This document shows positions 50,403-58,438 of a stretch of 64,000 nucleotides of DNA, in pieces; positions within the stretch are counted from its first letter, which is position 1; the number at the start of each line of letters is the position of its first letter. The DNA lies in NCBI GenBank assembly GCA_039931775.1, contig JBDTRG010000038.1:3919-67918 (forward strand). Direction: 5' to 3'. The notes beneath the pieces are model-generated. The model searched no databases. It was given only the letters and a program-made list of their open reading frames with translations, and had not been told where the DNA came from. A program made the position numbers and the translations under genes. This DNA is from CAIWHR01 sp039931775 (lineage in GTDB: Bacteria > Pseudomonadota > Gammaproteobacteria > Burkholderiales > Casimicrobiaceae).

Positions 50403-51209
50403 CGGCGGCGGCGCCTCCGGTGCGTCGTTTGACTGCGCCGGAGGCTCGCCACTCGACGCCGGGGGCTCGCCGGCGCGAGCGCCGAAAACCATTTCGGTGA
50501 GCCACGTCACGAGCAATGTCGTATACGCGCGCTGGCAGGAAACGTCGGCCAGCGCGTGATCGGCTCCCGGGATCACGCGATAGGTCAGCGATCGCGCGCT
50601 GATACAGGCTTCGCGGTAATTGACGATCACCTGGTGCGGCACGACAGTATCCTGCTCCGATTCGACGACGAGCACGTCGCCGGCAAACGCTCCACAAGCC
50701 CGCAACGCACGGCTTTCTTCGGCCCGCACGGCCTGCAGCCGGTAAAGTTCGAGCTGTTGTTCCCCTCTCAGCCGCTGTTTGGGGAGTTTCCACTCCGAGT
50801 CCTTATAGAGCGCCGGCGCCCGCAATGCCAGCCACTTGACTGGCCGCAGCGCGGTCAACAGCGCCGCTAGATATCCGCCATAGCTGCTCCCGACGACGGC
50901 GATCGAATCGGCGTCGACGTTGTGCTGGGCGGCAAGGAAGTCGTACGCGGCGAGTATGTCGCGCATCCCCTCCTCGCGCGAGACGGTCTCGTGCTGCGCG
51001 CTCGTCTGCGCGTGTCCGCGCAGGTCGAACGTCAGGCAAACGCATCCGAGCCCCGAGAGTTCGCGCGCCCGGTCGAGGTATTGGCGTTGATCGCCACCCC
51101 AGCCGTGGACAAACAACACCCCGGGAATCAGCGTTCCCGGGGTGATCAGCGTGCCGAGGATGTGCTCGTCCTCCACCCGGAGGTAGACCGGCTCATCGCG
51201 CGTCATCAT
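50250..51209 (-). CDS. Alpha/beta hydrolase (dienelactone hydrolase/peptidase-like)
   Basis: The 319-residue protein has an alpha/beta hydrolase core: HGWGGDQRQYLDRARELS after the beta3 strand, nucleophile elbow GSSYGGY with Ser, acid in ESEQDTVVP and His in GADHALAD. The core ends near residue 240. About 70 hydrophilic, acidic, proline-rich residues follow; their codons are antisense to the DUF3309 gene, so this tail may be chance read-through. The start overlaps the upstream gene by 17 bases, with MM as first residues and no clear ribosome binding site, hence translation coupling. Confidence 0.82.
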   Translation of the reverse strand: MMTRDEPVYLRVEDEHILGTLITPGTLIPGVLFVHGWGGDQRQYLDRARELSGLGCVCLTFDLRGHAQTSAQHETVSREEGMRDILAAYDFLAAQHNVDADSIAVVGSSYGGYLAALLTALRPVKWLALRAPALYKDSEWKLPKQRLRGEQQLELYRLQAVRAEESRALRACGAFAGDVLVVESEQDTVVPHQVIVNYREACISARSLTYRVIPGADHALADVSCQRAYTTLLVTWLTEMVFGARAGEPPASSGEPPAQSNDAPEAPPPLQSTHDEENDQDHDDDAGDPAREIAPAAAIGPSGQRADQRQDQYDEQNGS

Positions 51210-52389
51210 AGGGTTCGACAAAGGCGTATTTGGTGAGCGCCCCGACGGAGGGATCGATGCCGCTAAAATACACTGCGGCCGAGTCGGGCAGCGTAGCAGG
51301 TTCGCCATAGGATTCGTGGGAAACCGCGCGAACCACCTGCAGCGTCGCGTCCGATTGGAAGGCTTCCAGCGCGGCGATTTCCGCGCCGGTCGCGCCCCCG
51401 GCACGCCAGGACTGCTCGAGAACGCCGCAGCGGCGGCACCCTTTTCCGTCCGTGCCCTGCGCAACGTCGTAGTTGCGCCGCGAGGCAAAGTAACCGGGGA
51501 AGCACCGAACGGCCGCGTCGTCGTAGGCGAGGGCCTGGGCGATCGCGAGTCGCACGTCGTCGGCCAGGCCCAGACCGAGCAAAGCGGCGAACCCGCCGCG
51601 CACCACGCAGAGCTCGGATCCGCCGTAGACATCGCTGCCGCGGTTGTTCGTCGTCAAACGCTGCGCGCCGCAGTAGGTGGCGGACATGCCGGGCACGCGG
51701 ACCTGACCCACGCTGTGCGTGATCACGTCGGCGAGGTTCTCTTCGATCACAACCCCGGACGACGCGAGTTCGTCGTCGGAGATCTCATCGATCACCGCGG
51801 CCAGTTCCGCGCCGTCCTTGGCCACCCATTGGCCGATCCCCGCTATGCCGCTGGCCAGCTTGACTCGCACCGGACCCGCTTCGAGCAACCGGCGACCCGC
51901 GCGTAGCGCATCGCTCCTCGCGAAAGCGCTGTAGCCGCAGAGTACCGACTTTGCCACGCGCTGCGGGAATTCGTCGGACCAGCCTGGCGGGGCGCGCGCA
52001 CCCGAGTCTACCCGAGGATGGGTGATGGTCTTTGTCGCCACGAAGGCCGCCGGCACCACTCCGCCATACAGATCGTCGGCGTCCCGGATGCCGAGGCGCG
52101 CCGCGGTCGCGCTCGTCAGCGTATCGCTGGGCAGGAAGTAAGGCCGATTTGCGTAGGACGTACCAGGATCATGCTCCCCCGCGTACTCGAAACCGGCGAG
52201 CCCCGCCAGACGGCGAGCGATTTCGGCTCGAGTGCGCGCTTCGTGGCCGTCGGGAGATCGACGGTTGCGCGCCGACCAAATGACAACCTGCCGGCGCGGC
52301 TGCCGCGGACTGCGCGATCGAGGCGCTTCGGCAATCTCTGCCGTTTGCGTCGACGCATTGCGAGCGCGCACCGGGCGGTGGGACTTCAT
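51193..52389 (-). CDS. DUF3182 family protein (ATP-grasp-like)
   Basis: The 398-residue protein follows the DUF3182 pattern: YFLPSDTLTSATAARLGI, DLYGGVVPAAFVATKTITHP, GPVRVKLASGIAGIGQW, VIEENLADVITHSVGQVRV and the C-terminal NYDVAQGTDGKG and GVLEQSWRAGGATGAEIAALEAF. The fold resembles ATP-grasp ligases of the biotin-carboxylase type; no substrate is known. It precedes the hydrolase gene, and the pair likely acts together. A 59-residue protein gene is 51 bases upstream. Confidence 0.85.
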   Translation of the reverse strand: MKSHRPVRARNASTQTAEIAEAPRSRSPRQPRRQVVIWSARNRRSPDGHEARTRAEIARRLAGLAGFEYAGEHDPGTSYANRPYFLPSDTLTSATAARLGIRDADDLYGGVVPAAFVATKTITHPRVDSGARAPPGWSDEFPQRVAKSVLCGYSAFARSDALRAGRRLLEAGPVRVKLASGIAGIGQWVAKDGAELAAVIDEISDDELASSGVVIEENLADVITHSVGQVRVPGMSATYCGAQRLTTNNRGSDVYGGSELCVVRGGFAALLGLGLADDVRLAIAQALAYDDAAVRCFPGYFASRRNYDVAQGTDGKGCRRCGVLEQSWRAGGATGAEIAALEAFQSDATLQVVRAVSHESYGEPATLPDSAAVYFSGIDPSVGALTKYAFVEPYDDAR

Positions 52390-52440
52390 GCGCGGGCCGG
52401 AGCGCTCAGCGCCCGGGGCCGCAACTCGAAAGTCGCCGCC

Positions 52441-52620
52441 TCATTCCAGGTCGCCGCTGGCACACGTCAGCAGGGATTCGCAAATCGTCGCGCAATCGTC
52501 AGCCGCGGCACGAACGACGTCATCCCAAGCGTCGTCATCGTACGGCAGCGCCGCGTCCGCTCTTGCGTTGAGTTCCGCGAGCTCCGCCTCTCCGATTGCA
52601 GATGCGTACAGATGATTCAT
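52441..52620 (-). CDS. Small acidic protein (59 aa)
   Basis: A GGAGG site lies 6 bases before the ATG. The protein MNHLYASAIGEAELAELNAR has a strongly acidic middle (PYDDDAWDDV) and three cysteines at the end. No family recognised. It is first in an operon with the DUF3182 and hydrolase genes, and the perfect GTGTAGG palindrome lies about 120 bases before it. Confidence 0.65.
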   Translation of the reverse strand: MNHLYASAIGEAELAELNARADAALPYDDDAWDDVVRAAADDCATICESLLTCASGDLE

Positions 52621-52952
52621 GGCTATCCTCCGTAAGGGCTTGACAGGCAAATTGCGCACCAACTATCGCCGACCCGCCATCGGCGCTGCAGTAGGCGTGG
52701 TCCGATCGCGGTGTAGTCCATGTGTGCGATGGACTCGAAAGTGTAGGACTCCACCTACACGCTAATCAGCCATTCGACGCCGTCCTACGGATTGAGCGCC
52801 CTGGCGATTTGATCTATTTTTCTACGACAGGTGAATCGCGGGCGGCTGACCCGTGAATCCGCCGCGGATAATCGATCGACACGTCGGGCGCGCGAGGTCG
52901 TTGCATCCGGGATCGCTCCGGAATGCCTGACCGCAGCTCTGGGAGAAGTGCC
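52621..52952. other. 332-base divergent intergenic region
   Basis: No gene seen. It contains the perfect palindrome at 52741-52760 and a second CGTAGGACGG (minus strand) at 52781-52790. It controls the small acidic protein operon to the left and the kinase remnant operon to the right. Confidence 0.6.
52741..52760. promoter_or_regulatory. Perfect palindrome GTGTAGG-N6-CCTACAC
   Basis: Seven-base arms match exactly around a 6-base spacer. The geometry (TGTAGG-N6-CCTACA) equals that of the known GacA box TGTAAG-N6-CTTACA bound by a NarL-family regulator, with one base changed per arm. A similar regulator is encoded at 22212. The link is inference. Confidence 0.6.
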
Positions 52953-53533
52953 ATGCAAGTCGTTGAACGCGTAATCGTCCCGATGGACGAGATGACGCTC
53001 ATCCTCGGTGCGCTGAATGCGCTGAAGCGCGGCGATACCGCGGTACGCCTGCCGTTGAAATGGTCCGGCATCTCGGGCCGCGTTTCGGAAGTCTTCAATG
53101 AGGTCGTCGACCGCAACGAGCGGATGGCGCAGGAACTCGAGCGCTTGAGCCTCGGCTCGTTCGGCGCCGAGGTCACCTCCCATCGTCGTGTACGGCGACA
53201 CGGCGCAGGGTGCTAAGCTCGACGCTTGGAGGGCTCTGGCAGGCAAGCACGGCCGTACGAGAAGTTCATGCGCCCGAGCGCCTGCTGGAGCAGGTGAGCC
53301 AATTTCTCCACCGCAATTTCGGGAAGATGCTGGAGGTGCACCGTGTCGTCATTGCACGCCTTCACGACGGGGACAATCTACTCCGGGGCAAGCGGGCGAT
53401 GATCGTCGACGACGACATGCGCAACATCTTCGCGTTGACGCTGCTCTTGGAGAAACAGGGCATGATCGTCCTGTCGCACGACAACGGGCGCGACGCGATT
53501 CGGCTATGGCGCATCCAGGGATCGCCAACGTGA
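52953..53533 (+). pseudogene. Internally deleted multi-HAMP hybrid histidine kinase remnant
   Basis: Starting at ATG 52953 after GGGAGAAG, 75 residues match the first HAMP-type unit of large hybrid kinases (LILGALNALKRGDTAVRLPL, FNEVVDRNERMAQELERLS). The frame then stops at 53216. From 53240 another frame gives the C-terminal part of the same kind of protein (HAPERLLEQVSQFLHR, then GKRAMIVDDDMRNIFALTLL and GRDAIRLW), which ends before the phospho-acceptor Asp of that receiver. Well over a thousand codons are lost in between. The stop still overlaps the next gene as TGATG, as expected of the ancestral operon. Confidence 0.8.
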
Positions 53534-55698
53534 TGGACCGGGCGAACATCCTCGTCGTCGACGACCGGCCCGACAAGCACGTCGTCTACAGCGCCGTACT
53601 CGACGAGCTTGACCAGAACCTCGTCCACGTGAACTCCGGCCAGGAGGCCCTGAAGGAGGTCCTCAAGCGCGAGTTCGCCGTCATCCTCCTCGACGTCAAC
53701 ATGCCGGGGATCGACGGACTCGAGACCGCGGCGCTCATTCGGCGCCGCAAGCGCTCGGCGCACATCCCCATCATCTTTATCACCTCCGAATACGGCGAAG
53801 ACGCGCGCGTTGCGCAGGGCTACGCGCTCGGCGCGGTCGACTTCATGGTGTCGCCATTTGCCCCGGAGATCCTTCGTTCCAAGGTCAAGGTCTTCGTCGA
53901 GCTCTATCTCCTTGCGCAGTACGCGCGGCGACAGGCCGAGGAGCACGTGGCCCTGAACGCCGAGCGCGCCGCACGTGCGGCAGCCGAGCGCGCCAGCCGG
54001 CGTTCCGCGTTCATGGCGGATGCCAGCGCGGCGTTGGGCGGCTCGTTGGCGGTGATGACGGCGAGCCGCGAGCTGCCGCGGCTGGCAATCCCCTTTCTCG
54101 CCGACATTACCGCGCTGACGTTTCGCGGGGAGGACGGCGCGGAGGGACGAACGGAAATGGCATGGTCCGATGCCGATCCCGCGCAGAGCCTTCGGACCGA
54201 GTCGGTCGCCGCTGTCCCGTACGACTGGTGGCGGGAGGCGATCGAACGCGTCATCGAGAGCGGGAACAGCGAGCGTTTCGACGAGGTTCCGCCGCGCGCG
54301 GGCAGTTCGTCGGCAATGACGGCCTCCGCGCCACTCGAGATTCCGCGAGGCACTGTGATCACATCGTTGATGATTCTGCCCCTCAGTGCGCGTGGCCGCA
54401 CGCTGGGGGCGATCTCGCTCGGCCTCGGGCCGTCCGGGCGAGTGTTCGACGCTGACGCGGCGGCGATAGCGTCCGATCTCGCCAATCGCGCGGCTATGGC
54501 GCTGGACAACGCCCTGCTCTACAGGACGATCCGGGATCAAGATAGCCGAAAGAACGAATTTCTCGCCATGCTCGCGCATGAACTTCGAAATCCGCTCACG
54601 CCGATCACGAATGCGCTCTACATCATGGATCAGCAGGGAACCGACGCCGGAAAGGTCGCCTGGGCCCGGCAGGTCATCGGCCGCCAGACACGAATTCTGG
54701 GGCGACTCGTCGACGACCTGCTGGACGTGTCGCGGATTACCCGGGGCAAGATCGCGCTCAAGATCGAATCGCTCGAGGTGGCGGACGTCGTCGCGGTGGC
54801 GGTCGAAACGGCGCGCCCGCTGATCGACGCCCGGCAGCATCGGTTCACTGTCTCGATCCATGAAACCCCGCGCGTCAACGGCGACGCGGCGCGACTGGCA
54901 CAGGTCCTCGCGAACCTCCTCAACAACTCAGCCAAGTACACGGAGCCCAAAGGCGGCATTTCGCTGACGGTCGCCGGCGACGGAACGCAGGTCGTGTTCC
55001 GCGTGCAGGACAACGGGATGGGCATCCCCGCGGATTCGCTTTCGTCGATTTTCGACCTGTTCACCCAAGCCGACCGAACCCTCGACCGTTCGCAAGGCGG
55101 GCTGGGGATCGGACTGACCCTCGTCCGGCGCCTGGTCGAGATGCAAGGGGGCAGCGTTTCGGTGCATAGCGGGGGCCGCGATCGGGGAAGTGAATTCACC
55201 GTGCGGATGCCTGCTGCGCTACCCGTTGAGGCACCGTCCGCCGCGCCGGGTGCCCCCGCCAGCGACCCTCCCCGGCGCAATGCATCGCGCAAGAAACGCA
55301 TACTCGTCGTCGACGACAACCAGGATGCCGCCGAAAGCATGGCCGTGCTGCTCCGACTGGAGGGCCATGTGGTGCACATTGCCTACGACGGCCAGGAAGC
55401 GCTCGACCTCGTGCCGTCGATACGACCTCACGCGGTACTGCTCGACTTGGGCCTTCCCGGGATCGACGGATATCAGGTGGCCGAACGCGTGCGAGCGATG
55501 CCGGAGGGCGCGCGAATCCTGCTGGTTGCAATCTCCGGTTACGCCCAGGACACGCACCGGAAACAATCGACGGGCTTCGACCGGCATTTCGTCAAACCTG
55601 TCGACCCCGTCGCCATCACGGAATTGCTCTCCGCAGGTCGCCCCTCGGAAGCCCTGCCGCTTCCGGAAAATGTGGTAGCCTTCGCGAAGAAACGCTGA
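53533..55698 (+). CDS. REC-GAF-HisKA-HATPase-REC hybrid histidine kinase
   Basis: The 721-residue protein has an N-terminal receiver (ILVVDDRPDKHVVYSAVLDE, Asp54 in VILLDVNMPGIDG) and a coiled coil. A GAF-like domain spans about 160-335, then HisKA (KNEFLAMLAHELRNPLTPI, His near residue 347), HATPase_c (NLLNNSAKYTEPKGG, DNGMGIP, GGLGIGLTLVRRL) and a second receiver (ILVVDDNQDAAESMAVLL, AVLLDLGLPGIDG). It is soluble. Its ATG overlaps the stop of the kinase remnant; in related genomes such genes pair with the intact multi-HAMP kinase, so this one may have lost its partner. The 28375 kinase has a similar C-terminal half. Confidence 0.9.
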   Translation: MDRANILVVDDRPDKHVVYSAVLDELDQNLVHVNSGQEALKEVLKREFAVILLDVNMPGIDGLETAALIRRRKRSAHIPIIFITSEYGEDARVAQGYALGAVDFMVSPFAPEILRSKVKVFVELYLLAQYARRQAEEHVALNAERAARAAAERASRRSAFMADASAALGGSLAVMTASRELPRLAIPFLADITALTFRGEDGAEGRTEMAWSDADPAQSLRTESVAAVPYDWWREAIERVIESGNSERFDEVPPRAGSSSAMTASAPLEIPRGTVITSLMILPLSARGRTLGAISLGLGPSGRVFDADAAAIASDLANRAAMALDNALLYRTIRDQDSRKNEFLAMLAHELRNPLTPITNALYIMDQQGTDAGKVAWARQVIGRQTRILGRLVDDLLDVSRITRGKIALKIESLEVADVVAVAVETARPLIDARQHRFTVSIHETPRVNGDAARLAQVLANLLNNSAKYTEPKGGISLTVAGDGTQVVFRVQDNGMGIPADSLSSIFDLFTQADRTLDRSQGGLGIGLTLVRRLVEMQGGSVSVHSGGRDRGSEFTVRMPAALPVEAPSAAPGAPASDPPRRNASRKKRILVVDDNQDAAESMAVLLRLEGHVVHIAYDGQEALDLVPSIRPHAVLLDLGLPGIDGYQVAERVRAMPEGARILLVAISGYAQDTHRKQSTGFDRHFVKPVDPVAITELLSAGRPSEALPLPENVVAFAKKR

Positions 55699-55764
55699 TC
55701 AATGGAACGGGCATGCCGCATCCCGCGCATTTCAGCCAGCACGACCCAAGCCATCGCGTTCGAC

Positions 55765-56199
55765 ATGGGCACTTCGCCAATGGCTAAAATATCCGACGTG
55801 GCCCCTTCCAATCCGAGGACGCGCACCATCCTGGTCGTCGATGACGATCGCGATACCGCCGACACGATCGCCGCGTTGCTCGAGACGACGGGCATGCCCG
55901 TGTTGTCCGCCTACTCCGCGCGCGAGGGATTGGACCAGATGGACGAATGTCCCGACATCTGCCTGGTGATCTCCGATATCCGGATGCCGGGCGTCGACGG
56001 ATTCGACTTCCTGCGCGTGGTAAAGCACCGCTTTCCTTCGGTGCTGACCGTGCTCACGACGGGTCTTCCCATTTCGGACGACGACGTCGTGCCCCACGGA
56101 GCCCTGATCCTGCAAAAACCGTTTGCCGTCGAGGAGCTGAAGCGCGCGGTCGCGGAACAATTGCAAATCGACCGCGACGCGCGCTCAACGCCGGGTTAA
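55765..56199 (+). CDS. Single-domain response regulator
   Basis: A receiver domain only: TILVVDDDRDTADTIAALLE, phospho-acceptor Asp71 in LVISDIRMPGVDGFDFLR, switch Thr in LTTGLP and Lys in LQKPFAVEEL. The FixJ/NtrC-like receiver resembles that of RRs with output domains, but none is present. Start uncertain: ATGs at 55702, 55765 and 55780 all lack a good ribosome binding site. It follows the hybrid kinase in the same operon and probably takes phosphate from it. Confidence 0.8.
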   Translation: MGTSPMAKISDVAPSNPRTRTILVVDDDRDTADTIAALLETTGMPVLSAYSAREGLDQMDECPDICLVISDIRMPGVDGFDFLRVVKHRFPSVLTVLTTGLPISDDDVVPHGALILQKPFAVEELKRAVAEQLQIDRDARSTPG

Positions 56200-56202
56200 C
56201 CC

Positions 56203-56571
56203 TCAGATACGCGCGAGGCGCCCCAGAAGGTAGCCGACGACCACTGCCCCGGCGATCGTGGAAAGGGGCCGGGCGCGTATCGTCGAGGAGGCGGTTTCGG
56301 TAAACTTCGCCTGCACATCCTTCGCCTGTTCGGGAAGACTCGAAGCAATCTCCGCGGCCGAGCTTGCCGCTTCCGCGGTGCCGCTCACCATGCGATGTGC
56401 CGTTCCGCTCAAGCGGTCCACCTGCGCGTTTACCTTTTCGGCGACCTTGTCGACCGTCTGGTGCGCGGTTTGCGCCGCCGACTCGACTTTGGGGTTGGTT
56501 GCAGACTGGGATAGTCCGCCGTTGTTGCCGCCGAGCGGGGTGGTCCCGCTCATCGTCGTTGATCGATCCAT
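56203..56571 (-). CDS. YqjD/DUF883-like membrane-anchored protein, paralogue 2
   Basis: The 122-residue protein is a close copy of the one at 30665: HQTVDKVAEKVNAQVDRLSG, then SAAEIASSLPEQAKDVQAKF and the C-terminal helix TIAGAVVVGYLLGRLARI. An AAAGGA site precedes the ATG. It ends three bases after the convergent response regulator stop. A GTAGGA motif lies about 110 bases upstream. Confidence 0.82.
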   Translation of the reverse strand: MDRSTTMSGTTPLGGNNGGLSQSATNPKVESAAQTAHQTVDKVAEKVNAQVDRLSGTAHRMVSGTAEAASSAAEIASSLPEQAKDVQAKFTETASSTIRARPLSTIAGAVVVGYLLGRLARI

Positions 56572-56682
56572 GATGTGTCCTTTCGTGGGCGGTGCTTCCG
56601 TGCCACAGCGGCATGGAGCATCCGAGCCGTCAATATCGGCCGCGACGCACCAGCCCGCCATGAGGCGGCGTCCGATTCGCTC

Positions 56683-56688
56683 GTAGGA
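56683..56688 (+). promoter_or_regulatory. GTAGGA motif upstream of DUF883-like gene
   Basis: CGTAGGAGCG lies about 112 bases before the start of the YqjD/DUF883-like gene, the same distance range as for the other stress genes. It falls in the gap between the C-lyase-family gene and that gene. Confidence 0.35.
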
Positions 56689-56701
56689 GCGTGCCCGGTG
56701 C

Positions 56702-57529
56702 CTACTCGAAGAGCCGGTTCGCTTCGGGATACGGGATCGCGTCGGCGTGAAAGCGCGTGTACGTACCCGATTGCAGCAGCTCCTCGGCAATCCGCCGAGC
56801 GAGCATCATCGTGGCCCGCATCGGCCCCGAGCCTTCGCTCACGCGTCGCACCCCGAGCTCCTGAAGCTTCGCGATCGGCGGGCAACCCGGAACCGTGAGG
56901 ATGTTCACCGGTCCAGCGATCTCGCGCACGAGCGTCCCGATCGTCGACGCGTCCGCCGCGGCTGGCACGAACAGGCAATCGGCGCCCGCCTCGCGGTAAC
57001 GGTTGGCGCGCTCGATGGACACGCGCAACCGCTCCTCGTCGCTGCCGAGCTTGAGCCAGTAGCTGTCGGTGCGGGCGTTCACGACGATGGGCACGCCCGA
57101 CGCGCGCACCGCGGCGCACACCGCGCGGACCCTCTCGGTCTGTTCGACGACGTCGATCAGGTGCACGCCCCCAACCTCCGAGCTGTCCTCGATGTTGACG
57201 CCAACCGCGCCGAGGGCGATGACGTGCTTGACGGTCGCGACCACGGCGTCGATGGAGTCACCCATGCCGTTGAGGATGTCGGCGGTCACCGGCACGTCGA
57301 CGCTGCGCACGATCTCGCGCGTGGCCGCGAGGATCACGTCGCGCGGAACGAATTCGTTGTCGGGATAGCCGTGGCAAAACGCGATGCCGGCGCTGCCGGT
57401 GCCCACCGCGCGCATGCCCGCGACCTCGAACACGCGCGCGCTCGCCGCATCCCACGCATTCGCGATGACCAGGATTTCTGGTCCCAGGTGCATCTGCTGG
57501 AACTCTTTTGCCTTGCCGAGTGTATCCAT
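56702..57529 (-). CDS. Isocitrate lyase/phosphoenolpyruvate mutase family enzyme
   Basis: The 275-residue TIM barrel has the superfamily marks: NAWDAASARVFEVAGMRAVGTGSAGIA, VTADILNGMGD, the metal-site VNIEDSS and NARTDSYWL. The isocitrate lyase catalytic KKCGH motif is absent; the loop reads CHGYPDNEF instead, so it is not glyoxylate-cycle isocitrate lyase. Relatives cleave 2-methylisocitrate, oxaloacetate or 2,3-dimethylmalate, or form a C-P bond. It is the last gene of the transport operon, 31 bases after the dioxygenase gene. Substrate unknown. Confidence 0.85.
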   Translation of the reverse strand: MDTLGKAKEFQQMHLGPEILVIANAWDAASARVFEVAGMRAVGTGSAGIAFCHGYPDNEFVPRDVILAATREIVRSVDVPVTADILNGMGDSIDAVVATVKHVIALGAVGVNIEDSSEVGGVHLIDVVEQTERVRAVCAAVRASGVPIVVNARTDSYWLKLGSDEERLRVSIERANRYREAGADCLFVPAAADASTIGTLVREIAGPVNILTVPGCPPIAKLQELGVRRVSEGSGPMRATMMLARRIAEELLQSGTYTRFHADAIPYPEANRLFE

Positions 57530-57560
57530 GTCGCCGCCTCCGGAAACCGGGCTTGCCCCG

Positions 57561-58421
57561 CTACGCCGCCCGATCGGGGAGCGCCTTCGGGTCGTTGTAG
57601 CTCTTCACCTGCGTGCCGCGATAGAGGATCTGCGCGTTGCGCTCGGTGATCGCCTTGTGCAGCGCGACGAATTGCGGGTCCATATCGCGTTCGGGGCGCG
57701 GCTCGGGCTCGAAGTGATGGTGCACATCCACACCCCGCACGAGCGTCGCGCTGTCGTCGCCGGCGATTTGCGCCACCGTGGTCGGGATGTAGCGGATCGC
57801 GAATCCGATGCGCCGGTCGTCCGACGGATTCGGTGGCGAGCCGTGCACGAGGCGCACGTGGTGCAGCGACATCTCGCCCGGCTGCAATTCGATCGTCACC
57901 GCCTCGGTTTCGTCGACTTCGACCGCGACCTCCTGTCCGCGCGTCAGCAGGTTGTTCTGCGCAAACGTATCGCGGTGGGGAATCTGGTCGCGGGTGTGCG
58001 TGCCCGGAATGAATCCCATGGCCCCATTCGCCTTGTTGCTCGGCGTCAGTGCGATCCACGCCGTCACGACATCCGGCTTGTCGAGCCCCCAGTACGTCGA
58101 ATCCTGGTGCCACGAAACGAACGCCGGGTTGCGGGCTTCCTTGATGAAGAAATTGGTCGTCCAGCACAGGAGGTTCGGACCATGGAGATCCTCGATCGCA
58201 TCGACGATGCGATCGAGGCGCACCAGATCGCCGAGCCACGAGAAGATGAGGTGCGACTTGTGCCTCAGGTCTCCCTTGAGCGGACCGCCTGACTTCGCTT
58301 CGAACGCCTCCAGGCGGTCGCGGATCCTGCCGGCGTCGGCCTCCGACATCACGCGTATCGGGAACAGGCAGCCGTCGCGCCAGTACGTTTCGACCTGCGC
58401 TTCGGTGAGGATCTTGGGCAT
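57561..58421 (-). CDS. Phytanoyl-CoA dioxygenase (PhyH) family enzyme
   Basis: The 286-residue protein has the iron-binding facial triad: His105 and Asp107 in SWHQDSTYW and His193 in RLVHGS; the 2-oxoglutarate-binding Arg lies in RRIGFAIRYIP. It would hydroxylate a substrate using oxygen and 2-oxoglutarate. The ATG (MPKILTEAQ) has an AAGGAG site 6 bases before it. It sits 17 bases after livF. Substrate possibly the ligand imported by the ABC system. Confidence 0.87.
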   Translation of the reverse strand: MPKILTEAQVETYWRDGCLFPIRVMSEADAGRIRDRLEAFEAKSGGPLKGDLRHKSHLIFSWLGDLVRLDRIVDAIEDLHGPNLLCWTTNFFIKEARNPAFVSWHQDSTYWGLDKPDVVTAWIALTPSNKANGAMGFIPGTHTRDQIPHRDTFAQNNLLTRGQEVAVEVDETEAVTIELQPGEMSLHHVRLVHGSPPNPSDDRRIGFAIRYIPTTVAQIAGDDSATLVRGVDVHHHFEPEPRPERDMDPQFVALHKAITERNAQILYRGTQVKSYNDPKALPDRAA

Positions 58422-58438
58422 AGGATCTCCTTTCGATG

